64,000 nt of DNA, from contig NC_059418.1 of assembly GCF_905220565.1 (NCBI RefSeq), forward strand, positions 8,919,441-8,983,440. Direction: 5' to 3'. How positions within the stretch are numbered: the stretch's first letter is position 1; the number at the start of each line of letters is the position of its first letter. Shown piece by piece: positions 10,259 through 20,980 of this stretch. The notes under the pieces were generated by a model. That model was not told the DNA's origin. It made no database searches and worked only from the letters and a program-made list of their open reading frames with translations. The stretch is from Melitaea cinxia (taxonomy: Eukaryota; Arthropoda; Insecta; Lepidoptera; Nymphalidae). The position numbers and the translations under genes were made by a program.

Positions 10259-10474
10259 ATATACGGTCGATCCGAGTAACCTCCTCCTTTTTTGAAGTCG
10301 GTTAAAAAATTAAAGTTCGAATAGTGTTACAATATATGACTTGCGAAACCTGAAACTTATTGAAATCTTTGTTGAAAGTGTTAAAAATGGAAAAAAAGCA
10401 TTGTAGCATTAGCGATTCAGTAATTGTAACCGACCAATCAACCACTGAATGTTCATTGGTGTAATTATGTGTAG

Positions 10475-11098
10475 AATAATTGTGTTTGCTCGCAAACGAA
10501 AAAAAAACCGACTTCAATTACATCGACGAGTAATACAACGTAGATCGACGAAAAAATAGCCAAATAACTGCGCGTTATCAAAGATTACCCAAAAAGTAGT
10601 TATCAGATCTCGATAAAATTTATATGTGACCATATGATAAACATCAGCTTTCGATTAAATCAAAAATTATCAAAATCGGTATACCCAGTAAAAAGTTATT
10701 GCGGATTTTCGAGAGTTTCCCTCGATTTCTCTAGGATTCTATCATCAGATCCTGGTTTTCTTATTATGGTACCATACTAGGGATATCTTCTTTCCAACAA
10801 AAAAAGAATTATCAAAATCGGTACATTTAGTAGAAAGTTATGCGGTATAATACAACGTAGGTCGACGAAAAAAGCGTCAAGTAAAAACGCATTATTAGAT
10901 ATAACTCGAAAAGTAGTTGTTAGATCTCAAATAAATTTAAATGGGACCAATTGGCACACACTACCTTTCGATTAAGACAAAATTTGTCGAAATCGGTCCA
11001 CCCGGTCAAAAGTTCTGATGTAACATACATAAATATATATAAATATATATATACAGTCGAATTAAGAACCTCCTCCTTTTTTGGAAGTCGGTTAAAAA
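10475..11098 (+). repeat. R-family repeat, complete two-part copy
   Basis: Starts AATAATTGTGTTTGCTCGC and ends TTTTTTGGAAGTCGGTTAAA. It has two related halves, each with AATACAACGTAG, a GTCAAGTAA phrase and a TATCRAAATCGGT phrase, so the unit looks like an internal duplication. Chance reading frames in it are not genes. Confidence 0.8.
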
Positions 11099-11338
11099 GT
11101 AAAAATAGCTACAAAATTATATCGATAGAGTGGTGCAGCAATCAATGCTCAAATAACATACAGTCTGAAACACACGTTTCAGACAAATTCACGTCACGTT
11201 TCATTCAACAAGTCAATGAAAAATACATAAATTCACTAAGAAATTATATTACAATATACAACATAAAGTTTTCTAGTAATGTCATAGAAGTATATTATTG
11301 TTTATTAGTGTCACATCTATCATCTCTCACAGCTTAAT

Positions 11339-11510
11339 TATACTGTTTTCAAGCAGTGTTGCGTTCCTTTGGTAAGGTGACCAGGGGTCCTGGGGGGTTT
11401 GGCGATATGATCGGGGTTGTGATGCTTCTAGTGTTGCAGACGTTTATAAGCTACGGTACTAGTCAGTGAGTCGTAGCCTTGCTTGCTGATCTAGTTGCAT
11501 AAAAAATACA
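11339..11510 (+). mobile_element. SINE-like repeat (TAAGCTACGGTA family)
   Basis: Contains GTTGCGTTCCTTTGGTAAGG, GACCAGGGGTCCTGG, GATGCTTCTAGTGTTGCAGA and TATAAGCTACGGTACTAGTC, a lepidopteran SINE that I recognise. The paralogue at 28672-28850 lies in the duplicated block carrying E2. Confidence 0.7.
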
Positions 11511-12280
11511 ATACAAAGTGTAATAATAGTTTGTAACCGCGATATTTAGATTATATTTCTTACTATTTACACTCTAAATTTCAATAAAACAACTTTAACG
11601 GATAATTTTAGTTTAAGTCGTCGTCATTCTGCGCAGATTTTGCAAGAACGAGGGTTCAAAGCGCAATTTGATCTTAAAACAGAATAAGAGTCCGGCGTGT
11701 CAGCGATTTTGATACTTTGAAAAAAATAGAACGTATAAATATTTCACTTGATATTTAATTTTTACAGCAACTTTTAGACATTTGCATAAAAGAGGTAAAG
11801 ACATTGATCTCATAAAGAAGAATTAGATAATAATATTATGTACGTAACACATACATTATATTGTTATATATAGATATACGAGTATTCATACATATATCAT
11901 TAAATTTACTGTGGAACTAATACTTAATTAATCAAAAGAATAACTGAATTATCTGGCTTTTACTGGTCAGTGCGATATTTACAGCACAACAATGAAGGTA
12001 TACCTCATATAATAACATCATGTATAATTTTATTATACCTACTTTAGTAAGAATTGAAAGTATCAAGACGATTGGTCTGAGCTACATCCGCGAGGGAGCG
12101 CTCTTATCGCGGCTTGTAGTGTGAATTTTAATATTTGATTAAAACTTGCTATAGGGTTGAATATAAACATGTAATAACACTGTTTAGAGTAATGAGAGAA
12201 ATATCGTCTTAAATATAAGTTTCTCGAAGTGGACCATCTGTAACTGTTCAAATTGCTTTTTGTTTTTCTCGATTACGAAT
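11511..12280. other. Noncoding duplicated spacer
   Basis: Colinear with 28850-29610, and in its later part with 38590-38860 (GAGCTACATCCGCGAGGGAG, GCGCTCTTATCGCGGCTTGT). No gene or RNA unit was recognised. Confidence 0.6.
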
Positions 12281-12341
12281 AATGAATCGCGCTGGCAAGA
12301 TTTTTGTTCTTGTATATAACGTTAAGTAGATATATTAAGTT

Positions 12342-12397
12342 TGAAAAATTAATTTAAGGTCCCTGCGAGTGACGCTACAGTTTTACTTTAAAATTTA
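12342..12397 (+). ncRNA. Hairpin RNA unit E1
   Basis: PSE-like AATCGCGCTGGCAAGAT 12285-12301, with a decayed TATA (TATATAACG) 11 bp on. The weak stem pairs TTTAAGGT with ACTTTAAA around CCTGCGAGTGACGCTACAG, which resembles the loop region of D units. Copies E2 and E3 keep the same pairing. The stem is short, so structure is less certain than in A, B or D. Confidence 0.35.
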
Positions 12398-13094
12398 ACA
12401 TTTACCATAAAGAAGTTGTATACATTAGAGAAGGTGTCTCGTTCATATTTTTAAAAACAGCAGAAACTTTGACCTTATCTAAGTCTACGGCTCTTCTATT
12501 ATAAGCCATGATGACAAATTAAAGACAAAAGCGAAATAGAATGATACTATGAAATAAAGACCTAATGGACGTGTTTACAAAAAATAATTTTTGTGTCGGT
12601 AGATTCGTAATTTATTTTGAAACTACCGTCACATAAAAATTACAAAATAACACAGTATAAAAATGGGTCCTATTGAGAACTTTTAATAATAATAATAATA
12701 ATAAATACTCTTTATTGTACACAATTAAAAGAAACAGAGCCGAGAGCTTAAGAAATTATTCCAATTTAAAATGTACGGCACAATTTTGAGTGAATTTCCC
12801 CTACGAGACAAAGAATTCACTATTCAATACCACAAGGGATCTAATACTTTTACCGACCGGAACACGCTTACATCAACTTGATTTCCTACCAATATACATT
12901 ACATGAAGACATTGTCATACTTCGTTCCTATTGGTGGGACGGTACACGTATTAGAATCGTTACAATATTAAATTGATTAATTAAAATTGTAAATCAAAGT
13001 AGAAATGCATAGAATTGACTTCTATGATAATAATAACATTTTAATGCTTATTATTTATTGACAAATTTAAACAGCGAAAGCAATTTGAGTAATT

Positions 13095-13365
13095 GTGTTT
13101 ACTTCCAAAAGAAAAAACCAACTTCAATTACATCGACGTAATACAACGCAAGCAGACGCAGTCAAGTAAAAAATACGCATTGTTAGAGATAATTCAAAAA
13201 GTCCTTGGCAGATTTCATTTCAACAGGAACACATGATAAGCACCACCTTTCAATTAAAAAAACAATCATCGAAATCGGTCAATCCAATACAAAGTACTGG
13301 GATGACACACATAAAATACAGTGGAATTGATAGCCATACAGTAGATTTTTTGAAGTTGGTTAAAA
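13095..13365 (+). repeat. Old, diverged R-family copy
   Basis: GTAATTGTGTTTACTTCC, CAACTTCAATTACATCGACG and the closing GAAGTTGGTTAAAAATG are degenerate R termini. It is shared with 39974-40245, so it was present before that duplication. Confidence 0.65.
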
Positions 13366-13429
13366 ATGTCCTGAAGTTACAAACTATTAACATTGACTTC
13401 GTTTTGCTTTTATTTGTGGTTATATCTCA

Positions 13430-13625
13430 TAGACAACCTCGTGGGCGCAGTTTGTAGTCGCCAGTCTTCCCGCTCCTTCTTTCACTTGTGACCAATGTCT
13501 GTATGTGCCATACAGGTGATTATCATGGTTTGTATGTTTTTTTGTATTCACTAAGTGTGTTTCCAGGTCTCTGACACAGGAATGCGAAGACTTAGTTATG
13601 GGGGTTTACTGACCTAGTTATATAA
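13430..13625 (+). mobile_element. tRNA-related SINE, second type
   Basis: The head GTGGGCGCAGTTTGTAGTCG resembles an A box. The body has GTATGTGCCATACAGGTGAT and CAGGTCTCTGACACAGGAAT. Copies lie at 40315-40505 and, in related form, at 55487-55650 and 63035-63112. Confidence 0.6.
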
Positions 13626-14005
13626 AATAAAATAAAATATTAGATTCTGTTATAAAAATTATTATTATTTATTAACTGAGTGACTCTCTGTACCCAGATA
13701 AACCCGCGAGGTTTTCGTGTACTTAAATTGCAAATTATAATGTATTTGATATGTATTGGCCAATAAATTGAAAAAAAAATTATATAAAATAAAAAAAATA
13801 CTAGATACTGTTACAAAAATTAACACCCGCAGTACAAAATTTTGTCTTAAATAAAGTTACGCAGATCAAGCACAGTCAATATTGGATGTACAGGTGTGTT
13901 TCTACTTGTTACTAGATGGCACTCATCGTTGATTGCTTATTGTGAATCGCGGTAACGAGATTTTTATTTTTATATGTAAAGTTAATTACAATCACTTCGA
14001 AAATT

Positions 14006-14057
14006 GAAAATCTTGGAGTGCCGCATAACGCATCGTTATTCTGCACTCCAAATTTTC
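14006..14057 (+). ncRNA. Hairpin RNA unit A2
   Basis: Distal GATGGCACTCAT, PSE-like AATCGCGGTAACGAGAT 13945-13961, TATA variant TATATGTAAAG about 13971-13981. The hairpin is nearly perfect: GAAAAT/ATTTTC, TTGGAGTGC/GCACTCCAA, ATAAC/GTTAT, loop GCATC. TTTT at 14053-14056. Compared with A7 (GGAAAGCC/GGCTTTCC) several middle pairs have changed on both sides. Confidence 0.7.
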
Positions 14058-14059
14058 GC

Positions 14060-15020
14060 AAATATGTAAATTATAAATTTCAAAATAAATACTCAACGTC
14101 GTCACAGACGACACTTATAGACGGTTACCAATACTGGATTTCTGTAAGAAGATTTATAATTGAATCACACGCCATTACAAAATTAACGATCAGTTTTTAT
14201 CGTTATTGCTATTTCAACTATATGTAGTATCTGAATGTCCCGTTACTCTTCTAAACACAGCTATAAATATATAGCAACTGGATATTAGAGTACTTATTTA
14301 ATTCGAGTACTTATCTACCAAATCATATTATTCACAACTACCCCATATAATATTACTACGCCCACTATGCGTAAACAACTTCAAGTAAATGTACCTTACT
14401 TATTGTTATTATAAATCTTATTTACATCACTCATGTTCGGTGAGTAGGTTCTTATTAAGTACCTCCAAATGGGGCTTGTAGGTGGCTAATTAACGCTCTA
14501 GGGTAATAATGTAGCTAGAAAAGCCCTAGGGCGGTAAATAATTAAAAAAAAAAAACACTTCTTTCTTTCAACAAGTTTGCGTACATCTAACCATCATACT
14601 GGCAATAGACATCATGTATTCAGCCCAATGACCAAAGAGGTCGCTTTGCTATTCAGCCTTGTCTTCGTGTGAGTATAATAGTCATCAATTTTAAATATCG
14701 AACGGCGAAGCTCAATTTCGATCTTGAAAAAAAAATTAAAAAGTTCTTTACTTGATTCTTTTTAATGAAAAAAGGCGGGAATAGAAAACTTTTACTTTAA
14801 ATATTGTTTGTTTAAATATTGTTTCTTGTAATGGCGGTTTTTTTCTACTTACCTCACATTCGAGATTTAAAGCAGAATAGTTAGCTCGGGTGTAAGCAAC
14901 ACCCTCGAACTATAGGGGCACGAGCGCAGCTCGCGCTGCAATTGATGCCTTACATCCCTTGGCTACTAAGCTATCATGAATACTGGTCTATCTAAAGTTA
15001 TATCCCTTTGAACCTAAATT

Positions 15021-15053
<33 letters not shown>

Positions 15054-15140
15054 GTCACTTATGTGTATAGGCGAGTCGTAACGATAAGCGATTCATTTTA
15101 ATTTTTATATATTAATATCACTTTAGTATAAGTTAATGTA
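14060..15140. other. Noncoding duplicated spacer
   Basis: Colinear with 40783-42400. It holds TAGCTAGAAAAGCCCTAGGG and a (TA)n run at about 15025-15052. No gene or hairpin unit was recognised. Confidence 0.55.
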
Positions 15141-15145
15141 TTAGG

Positions 15146-15181
15146 GTTCCGTTCCACCTACATGATGATAGGGGACGGAAC
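15146..15181 (-). ncRNA. F-type hairpin downstream of B2
   Basis: GTTCCGT pairs with ACGGAAC and CCTA with TAGG inside. Its position relative to B2 matches that in the other three B copies. The flank ACTAGAAAAAA resembles the A-rich flank of F hairpins elsewhere (AACTGCAAAAAT). Confidence 0.45.
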
Positions 15182-15217
15182 TAGAAAAAATTAAGTGAGA
15201 GTTCCCTTATGAACTAT

Positions 15218-15244
15218 TAGCGTTAGCTACTACAGCCAACGCTA
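15218..15244 (-). ncRNA. Hairpin RNA unit B2
   Basis: The minus-strand stem TAGCGTTGGCT/AGCTAACGCTA pairs fully (one G-U) around GTAGT. TATA-like GTTTATAGT 15270-15278 lies 34 nt upstream of the foot. PSE-like AATCGCGGTGGCAAGGT is at 15291-15307 and a distal GATGGCACTCAT at 15317-15328. It diverges from C2 on the plus strand, with PSE boxes about 170 bp apart. TTTTTT occurs further downstream near 15190. Confidence 0.65.
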
Positions 15245-15527
15245 GCAAAGCAAGACATTCTCATAATCGACTATAAACACAATAATAAAAACCTTGCCAC
15301 CGCGATTCGTAACTCAATGAGTGCCATCTGCTACCAAGTAGAAACATACAGCGTACAATAGCTTTGTTTGATCGACGTAGCTTCAATGGAACCATGAGCG
15401 CCATCTATGAACAAATTGCAACATACACCGAACATGTCTAGAAATGCTCAGTCGTTGATTGGCCTGTTACGGGTAATGAATCGTGGTGTTAAGATTTTAT
15501 TTCTTCTATATAAAGTCGGTTATAATA

Positions 15528-15612
15528 CTTTTGAATGCGGGAGAACGGTCTCGTTCGTGAACCGCTTGCACGAAGATACCGTTCTCTCATTTTTAATATT
15601 TTCCCGCAAAAG
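15528..15612 (+). ncRNA. Hairpin RNA unit C2, best-preserved C copy
   Basis: PSE-like AATCGTGGTGTTAAGAT 15479-15495, 11 bp, TATATAAAG 15507-15515. The inner hairpin pairs GAGAACGGT (15541) with ACCGTTCTC (15578), then TTCGTG with CACGAA around AACCGCTTG, a miRNA-precursor-like shape. TTTTT at 15590-15594 follows directly. The outer CTTTTG...GCGGGA can also pair with TCCCGC-AAAAG beyond the T run. Divergent partner of B2. Confidence 0.65.
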
Positions 15613-15619
15613 TTGACCA

Positions 15620-16435
15620 GTTTTAGATTTCTTATAAATAAATAATGTAATAAATTTAATTTTGAGCAGTTTCATTACAAGACACGTGTTTACTTGTTTT
15701 ATTTTATAACTCACGTTGTCCTGGTGGTTGTAGCCATGTCTGTAGTATGGTTGTAAGTATGTCATGTATGTCATTAGACCATGTATATAATATAAAAGCT
15801 TCATTATAAATTAAACAAATGATTTTTAATTTTTAAATATTTTCAAACTAAGTAATTACGAGAACTTAAATCTCGCGACAAGAACATATCAGTACAAACG
15901 AAAAATCAGGAACTCTAAATAACTAACTACCAACGTTGTAAAAAGCCTGACATAATATATGACATAGACCATACACACTTATAGTAGATATTAAGATTCA
16001 AAATAAGGTTATAGAGATATTTGAAACGGGTAATCATAACGATCTACGCACTAAGTAACATGAGAGATGGAGACCCAATGCTCAGTTCGCGCCTCCAACA
16101 TTTCGGAAATATATCTGGTCGTGTTTTTTAATAATTGTTAAAAACGGAAGAAAAACTCGAGTTCATTAATCACACGCCAGGAATTGTTTTGTCTAAATTT
16201 AGAATTATTATTGACATTATGCACAACAACAAAAATCTTACCACCACAATTCAGTGTTTGTAACCAATCAATCAACAACTGAACATTTATTCATCATCAT
16301 CATCATCATTACAGCCTATACAGTCAACGAAAAAAAGTCAAGTAAATACGCGTTATCAAAGATTACTCAAAAAGTTGTAATCAGATCTTAATGAAATTAA
16401 AATGTGACTACGTTATAAAAATCAGCTTTCGATTA
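15620..16435. other. Noncoding; one isolated minus-strand PSE-like box
   Basis: A minus-strand box AATTGTGGTGGTAAGAT lies near 16230-16247 with distal-like sequence beyond it. I see no good TATA box or hairpin, so it looks like a dead unit. A short retroelement tail (CATCATCATTACAGCCTATA) is at about 16290 and an R fragment follows from 16330. Confidence 0.45.
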
Positions 16436-16697
16436 AATTTCCTGCTCGAAATATGGAGCAGCACGACTGGGGAAGTTTTCGTTACACACAGTGACATGGT
16501 AAGGAACTGCAAAAATTCGCAAGATAAAATTCAGATACAAAAATTAAAAAATTATATAAAAATAATAGCCGTAATAAGATAAATTGTATGAAAGTAACAA
16601 GAGTCCAAATATTAGCGCTCTAAGGATAGATCTGCAGACGGACAATAAATAAATAAATATAAATAGCAGAATGACAGCGAAGATTTAGTTACGGGGG

Positions 16698-16728
16698 GTT
16701 CCGTTACACACTGTGACGTGTAAGGAAC
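16698..16728. ncRNA. F-type hairpin with bulged G
   Basis: GTTCC/GGAAC, a bulged G, then TTACAC/GTGTAA make an 11-bp stem around an 8-nt loop, followed by TGCAAAAATTAC. An identical copy lies at 51913-51943. A TATAAATAG sits about 39 bp upstream on the plus strand; a transcription strand cannot be assigned. Confidence 0.5.
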
Positions 16729-16755
16729 TGCAAAAATTACTCTCTCAAGTGCTGT

Positions 16756-16775
16756 TTATCACTGGGTGGTGACAA
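16756..16775 (-). ncRNA. Minus-strand unit M3, short hairpin
   Basis: PSE-like AATCGCGGTGGCGAGAT (minus, 16818-16834) with a distal GATGGCGCTCATCGTTGGC beyond it. The TATA element is poor (GTATATC, further away than usual). TTGTCAC pairs with GTGATAA around CACCCA. TTTTT occurs near 16735. Copied near 51.97-52.04 kb. Confidence 0.35.
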
Positions 16776-17570
16776 TCCCAACGGGTTTCACAGATATACT
16801 TGAACACAACAACAACGATCTCGCCACCGCGATTCAGTGTTTACAGCCAACGATGAGCGCCATCTATCGACACACATATATGTGGTACATGTGTGTATGA
16901 ATGTGATTATAATTCTGCATTATAAAGTCAAATATTTTACTAACCATTCGTAAAATAAGTATTATTGTTTGGTTTTACGTAAATAAAACACCTGATAGAT
17001 GTTTAAAGTACATTTTACAATATGATCTGAAGACAGGATCATACAGGAAGATATTCACAGACTAGTTGGATACAGATAAAATAATTGAAATCAATACGAC
17101 TCGTTTGAGCTTCAACTGCGAGGAGCGGTCTTGTCGCGGTTTGTAGTATGAATATTTAAGTAAAAGTTACTGCAAATTATGTCGTTGATAATTTATGTCA
17201 ATAAAAAAAGCTATTTAGAAATCCGAAAAACAATTTCAATGTATTTCTATCAAGCGACTGCAACGGTACAAAATATTAACAGATATAAAAAATTTTCGCC
17301 ATCGCATGAAGTTTTAAGCTCTGTTGTCTCCTTTGAGGAACGAAACTACAGACCGAGATTGACGTTAAACCTAGTGGAATGTGGTAGGAATGTAGCCGAA
17401 GTTACTACCTTACTTGATTATTACTATAGTTTAAATAATATTATAGTTGAACGTTCATTAAAGTTACAAACTTTATTTCACGCCAATAAGGATTCGTCAC
17501 TAACAAATTACCTTAAAGCATAGAGTGCACGGAAAATGAAAACTTGTTCAATTTTTTTTTTGGAGTTGAA

Positions 17571-17629
17571 ATGTGACTGTAACTGCAATATTTGAATTAC
17601 AGTTCAAATATTGGACCTACAGACTACAT
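17571..17629 (-). ncRNA. Hairpin RNA unit M4
   Basis: All promoter boxes are sharp on the minus strand: distal GATGGCTCTCAT (17710-17721), 18 bp, AATCGCGATGGTAAGAT (17675-17691), 11 bp, TATATAAAG (17655-17663), foot 34 nt from the TATA edge. The hairpin has CTGTA/TACAG, a small internal loop, then an 11-bp perfect stem CAATATTTGAA/TTCAAATATTG around CTGTAA. TTTT is reached only some 40 nt further on. A paralogue is at 52753-52811. Confidence 0.65.
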
Positions 17630-17986
17630 GCCAGTTTCAAATTATCACTATCGCCTTTATATACAAACATTAAAATCTTACCATCGCGATTCAGATATTG
17701 TAAATGACGATGAGAGCCATCTAGTAACAAGTAGACACTCTATGGCACTCCGAACATTCACATTCTTCGATCTACGTTTCTTCACTCCAACTGCAATGGA
17801 ACGACGCTTTGTTACAAAATTTAATCATAATTATCAGAACTGTGTACTCTACCTTTGTGATTTTTATAGTTTTTAAAATTATGTACATGAGATATATACA
17901 TGAGAAAATCAATACAGAACTGGTTGCATCTCCTGATCTTTAAGGTAGGAAAACTTGAGTGACAGTTGAAATTGAGAATTGTTATA

Positions 17987-18009
17987 CCGTTGACAGCTGC
18001 GTGCAACGG
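17987..18009. ncRNA. Small hairpin near unit M5
   Basis: CCGTTG/CAACGG with an 11-nt loop, followed by AAGTGCAAAAATT, the flank seen after F-type hairpins. A minus-strand PSE-like box AATCACGGTGGCAAGAT is at 18097-18113, with no good TATA. Copied at 53169-53191. Confidence 0.35.
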
Positions 18010-18484
18010 AAGTGCAAAAATTAAAGAAACATGAGAGAAACTGAAAATGTATTCCCTACTCGAAACATAATGTTTGAGTTTACACACACAAATAAAATCT
18101 TGCCACCGTGATTTAGGATTTGTAACCGACGGTGAGGTTCGTCTGTCAGTGACTGTGTTTGTTGTCACACACTAAATATCGACTTCAATTTATACACAAG
18201 TACGCGTTATTAGATATAGCTCACAATTACTCGTAAAGTCGGTCAAAATTAATTGAAACGTTTAGAGGTAGTAATTTAATTGCCCAGTTTTGTGATTTGA
18301 TTCAAATCTACCGTCAGTGGACTTCATTGTTATATTTTTAAATGACTTTTATTATTATTATATCGATGTTTATCGTATGTTTCGACGTGTTGACAGCTGG
18401 CGCTGATCGTTGGTTTACAATGATGAATCGCGGTCACAAGATTTTTATTATTGTAAATAAAGTCAGTTATGATAATTTTGAAAA

Positions 18485-18534
18485 TGGGAGTACTCGCAAT
18501 TAGTGTAAGTTTTATTACACACACACAATGGCAT
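18485..18534 (+). ncRNA. Hairpin RNA unit G2, disrupted by nested transposons
   Basis: PSE-like AATCGCGGTCACAAGAT 18426-18442, 11 bp, TAAATAAAG 18454-18462. The 5' arm GGGAGTACTCGC and apical TAGTGTAA/TTACAC are present, but after ATGGCAT the sequence is interrupted. The 3' arm (GTTTCCC) resumes at about 23209, after a retroelement fragment and the P-like composite. G3 at 53670-53723 is the uninterrupted copy. Confidence 0.5.
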
Positions 18535-18553
18535 TTTTCATTACAGTCTAAGC

Positions 18554-20803
18554 CATAGAGCAAAAACAAAGAGGAGATGTTGTAATAAGATTTTCCTATG
18601 AAATATCGAGTGACATTTTGCGGGGTGAGGGGTTGTGGAACGCCGCTCCTTCTCAATTTTCCACCTGCGGGTTAGTAGCAAAACTACTCGCTTAGCGACC
18701 TAACATCGATATATTGATGTCACTACATAGTTTAGCTATCTCACACTAGATGTCAATAAGTGTAGAAAGCAATGGGACGTACTCAGAACTTCTGTGTAAT
18801 AAATGAATAAAAAAAAGACAGCAAAAATTGTATTGTTTGGATTTTTATTTTTAATTTAATTTTAATTGAATTTTAGTATGATTGGATTTTTAATGATAAT
18901 ATCGAGAATTGTATTAAAGGAAAATGAAATAAGTTTATTTGTACGTAAAATCAAAAATAGCACGTGTTACTGTGTGTCATTCTAACATTAGTTTTTAAGT
19001 TATAAAATTCTTACTAACACTTGTATTGATGTAAATCTGAATTAAATAAATAAAAATAATAGACAAATAATTATAACGAACATAATTTTATTTACAAAAT
19101 TCAATTTCCTGAAAAAATAATCGTTTTTGTTAGTTGTTGTCTGTTAGTTGCCCTATCGTTTTGTATGGTTGCGAAATGCTTAAAACGAATATCGATATAT
19201 TTTTCTGATATAGATTTAATTAGAAGTATAATATGATTTACTGTCGGTGATTGGTCAAACATGTGGTTGGCCGATTGTTTGAAACAATCTTGTCCAATAA
19301 GGGACTTTAATGTATTCGATACAATTTTATGTTTACGGAAAATGGCAGAATTCAAAGATTGCGATTTAACAGAACGGATACTGCATTCGGTTCGTATACA
19401 TATATTTATAACATCTTTAGATGGGAAAGTAAGACCACCTTTATTTTTAGTCTTTATTAAATAAAGGTCATCATCATCGTAGTTATCAGCATACAATTCT
19501 TTGAGGCAGCTCTCACATTTGATCTTGGAATGTAAATATTTGACTACGTACCCAGATATATATGCTACTATTTGACGGCGCAAAAAATCACCTGTCATTG
19601 TATTTAGTTGCTCATCAAATTCTAACAACAAATCATCAGGCATGGGTTCGACATCCGTGACATTTAATGATTCCAAGCTCAAATCATTTTGTAAAATCCG
19701 ATAACGTGCTGATGTGATATTAATTTTTTGTACAGAGGATTCATTCAAAATTGAAATATCATCTAAAGGAATGCAATTTCCTCTGAAACCATCTTTAAGT
19801 TCTGTATTTATTAGAGTTTTTTTGTAAGCAGCCTTAAACTGGCGTGAGGTTGGATTATTATTAGCCAACAAATCCAGTTTTAAACTAGGTAAAGTGCCTT
19901 TCTTTAATTTTTTATGGCCTTTTTTTGTCACTATGAAGTCTGCATTATTAAAATGGCAAGAACAAATCTTTGTATATTTAGTCGGAGTCCAACCCTGTCT
20001 ATTCATTTTTGTGATCCATTGTTGTTTTAAATTATCATCCGATGGAAATCTAAAAAGAAACATAAAAAGAAATGAAATTAATTAGGTTCTTAATTATCAT
20101 TAATATGGATAAAATGATTATTTAATATTCAAAGTTCTTTCAATTGATGAACAGTCACGGAGAATAATATGTATACATCGCCAGAACTTTGTTACTTAAA
20201 AATATTTGCTATGAAAATGTTATTTCATACTGACCATAGCCGTGTATTATTCAGTAAAATTATTTGATTCTAATTACGGCCCTGGATATTTGGTACGTTG
20301 AAAATACTTAACGATAGATGGCGGCCTGTTCGCAAAATAATTATAAAAACTACTAAGGCACTGTTTTGACGACTAAAAAGTATTTTAGGACTAAAGGTAT
20401 ACTTTAGTTTTCAGTATCCACGAATGGTTATTACAATATACTAATGCGGAACTATGCGTACTTATATTTTTAATTCACAAAAGTTAAGCCATCTAGTGTC
20501 AAGTAGTATAATTTATACTTGAAAGCCGAGATTTTTCTAGAACTATTTTAATAATTACGTATAAAATTACTTACAAATGAAATGTGATACCATTCATAGC
20601 ATCAGAACGTCTGTCTGAATAACTTTGACACGATAAAACACAACACTTCATCCTTTTGTTGTTAAAAACGCGAAAACACACCAATAACACGAGTCTCAAT
20701 ATATGTGAATCTGACGAACGCAGACAGCATACTAACTAAGGCCCCGCCCACAGTGATGACGTCAGGACCTAGTTGAAAATCACAGTGCACAGTTGCTTAG
20801 GCC
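18554..20803. repeat. Left arm of the 2250-bp perfect palindrome
   Basis: Pairs base for base with 20829-23078. The arms have exactly equal length, and their reading frames translate identically. Only 25 bp (20804-20828) separate them. The near-zero divergence suggests recent origin or ongoing arm-to-arm gene conversion. Confidence 0.9.
19101..20651 (-). CDS. P-element-like THAP protein, internally deleted (copy A)
   Basis: Two exons, a mirror image of 20981-22531: exon 1 20575-20651 and exon 2 19101-20049, 341 residues. The N-terminal THAP zinc finger binds DNA in P-family transposases. After the THAP domain only a linker and a C-terminal piece with IVAYISGYVVKYLHSKIKCE remain. The RNase-H-like catalytic domain expected of a full transposase is absent. 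Such truncated proteins could bind termini and act as repressors, as Drosophila KP does; that role is inference. The apparent start at 20063 (MFLF) is translated intron. Confidence 0.75.
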
Positions 20804-20828
20804 AACTCCTCTTTGTTTTTGCTCTATG
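20804..20828. repeat. 25-bp palindrome spacer: inverted transposon terminus
   Basis: Reads AACTCCTCTTTG...GCTCTATG, the reverse complement of the terminal 25 bp expected at the start of copy B. A simple insertion would give the opposite orientation. Inversion of the loop by recombination between the flanking arms, or an assembly choice, would explain it. Confidence 0.8.
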
Positions 20829-20980
20829 GGCCTAAGCAACTGTGCACTGTGATTTTCAACTAGGTCCTGACGTCATCACTGTGGGCGGGGCCTTAGTTAG
20901 TATGCTGTCTGCGTTCGTCAGATTCACATATATTGAGACTCGTGTTATTGGTGTGTTTTCGCGTTTTTAACAACAAAAGG

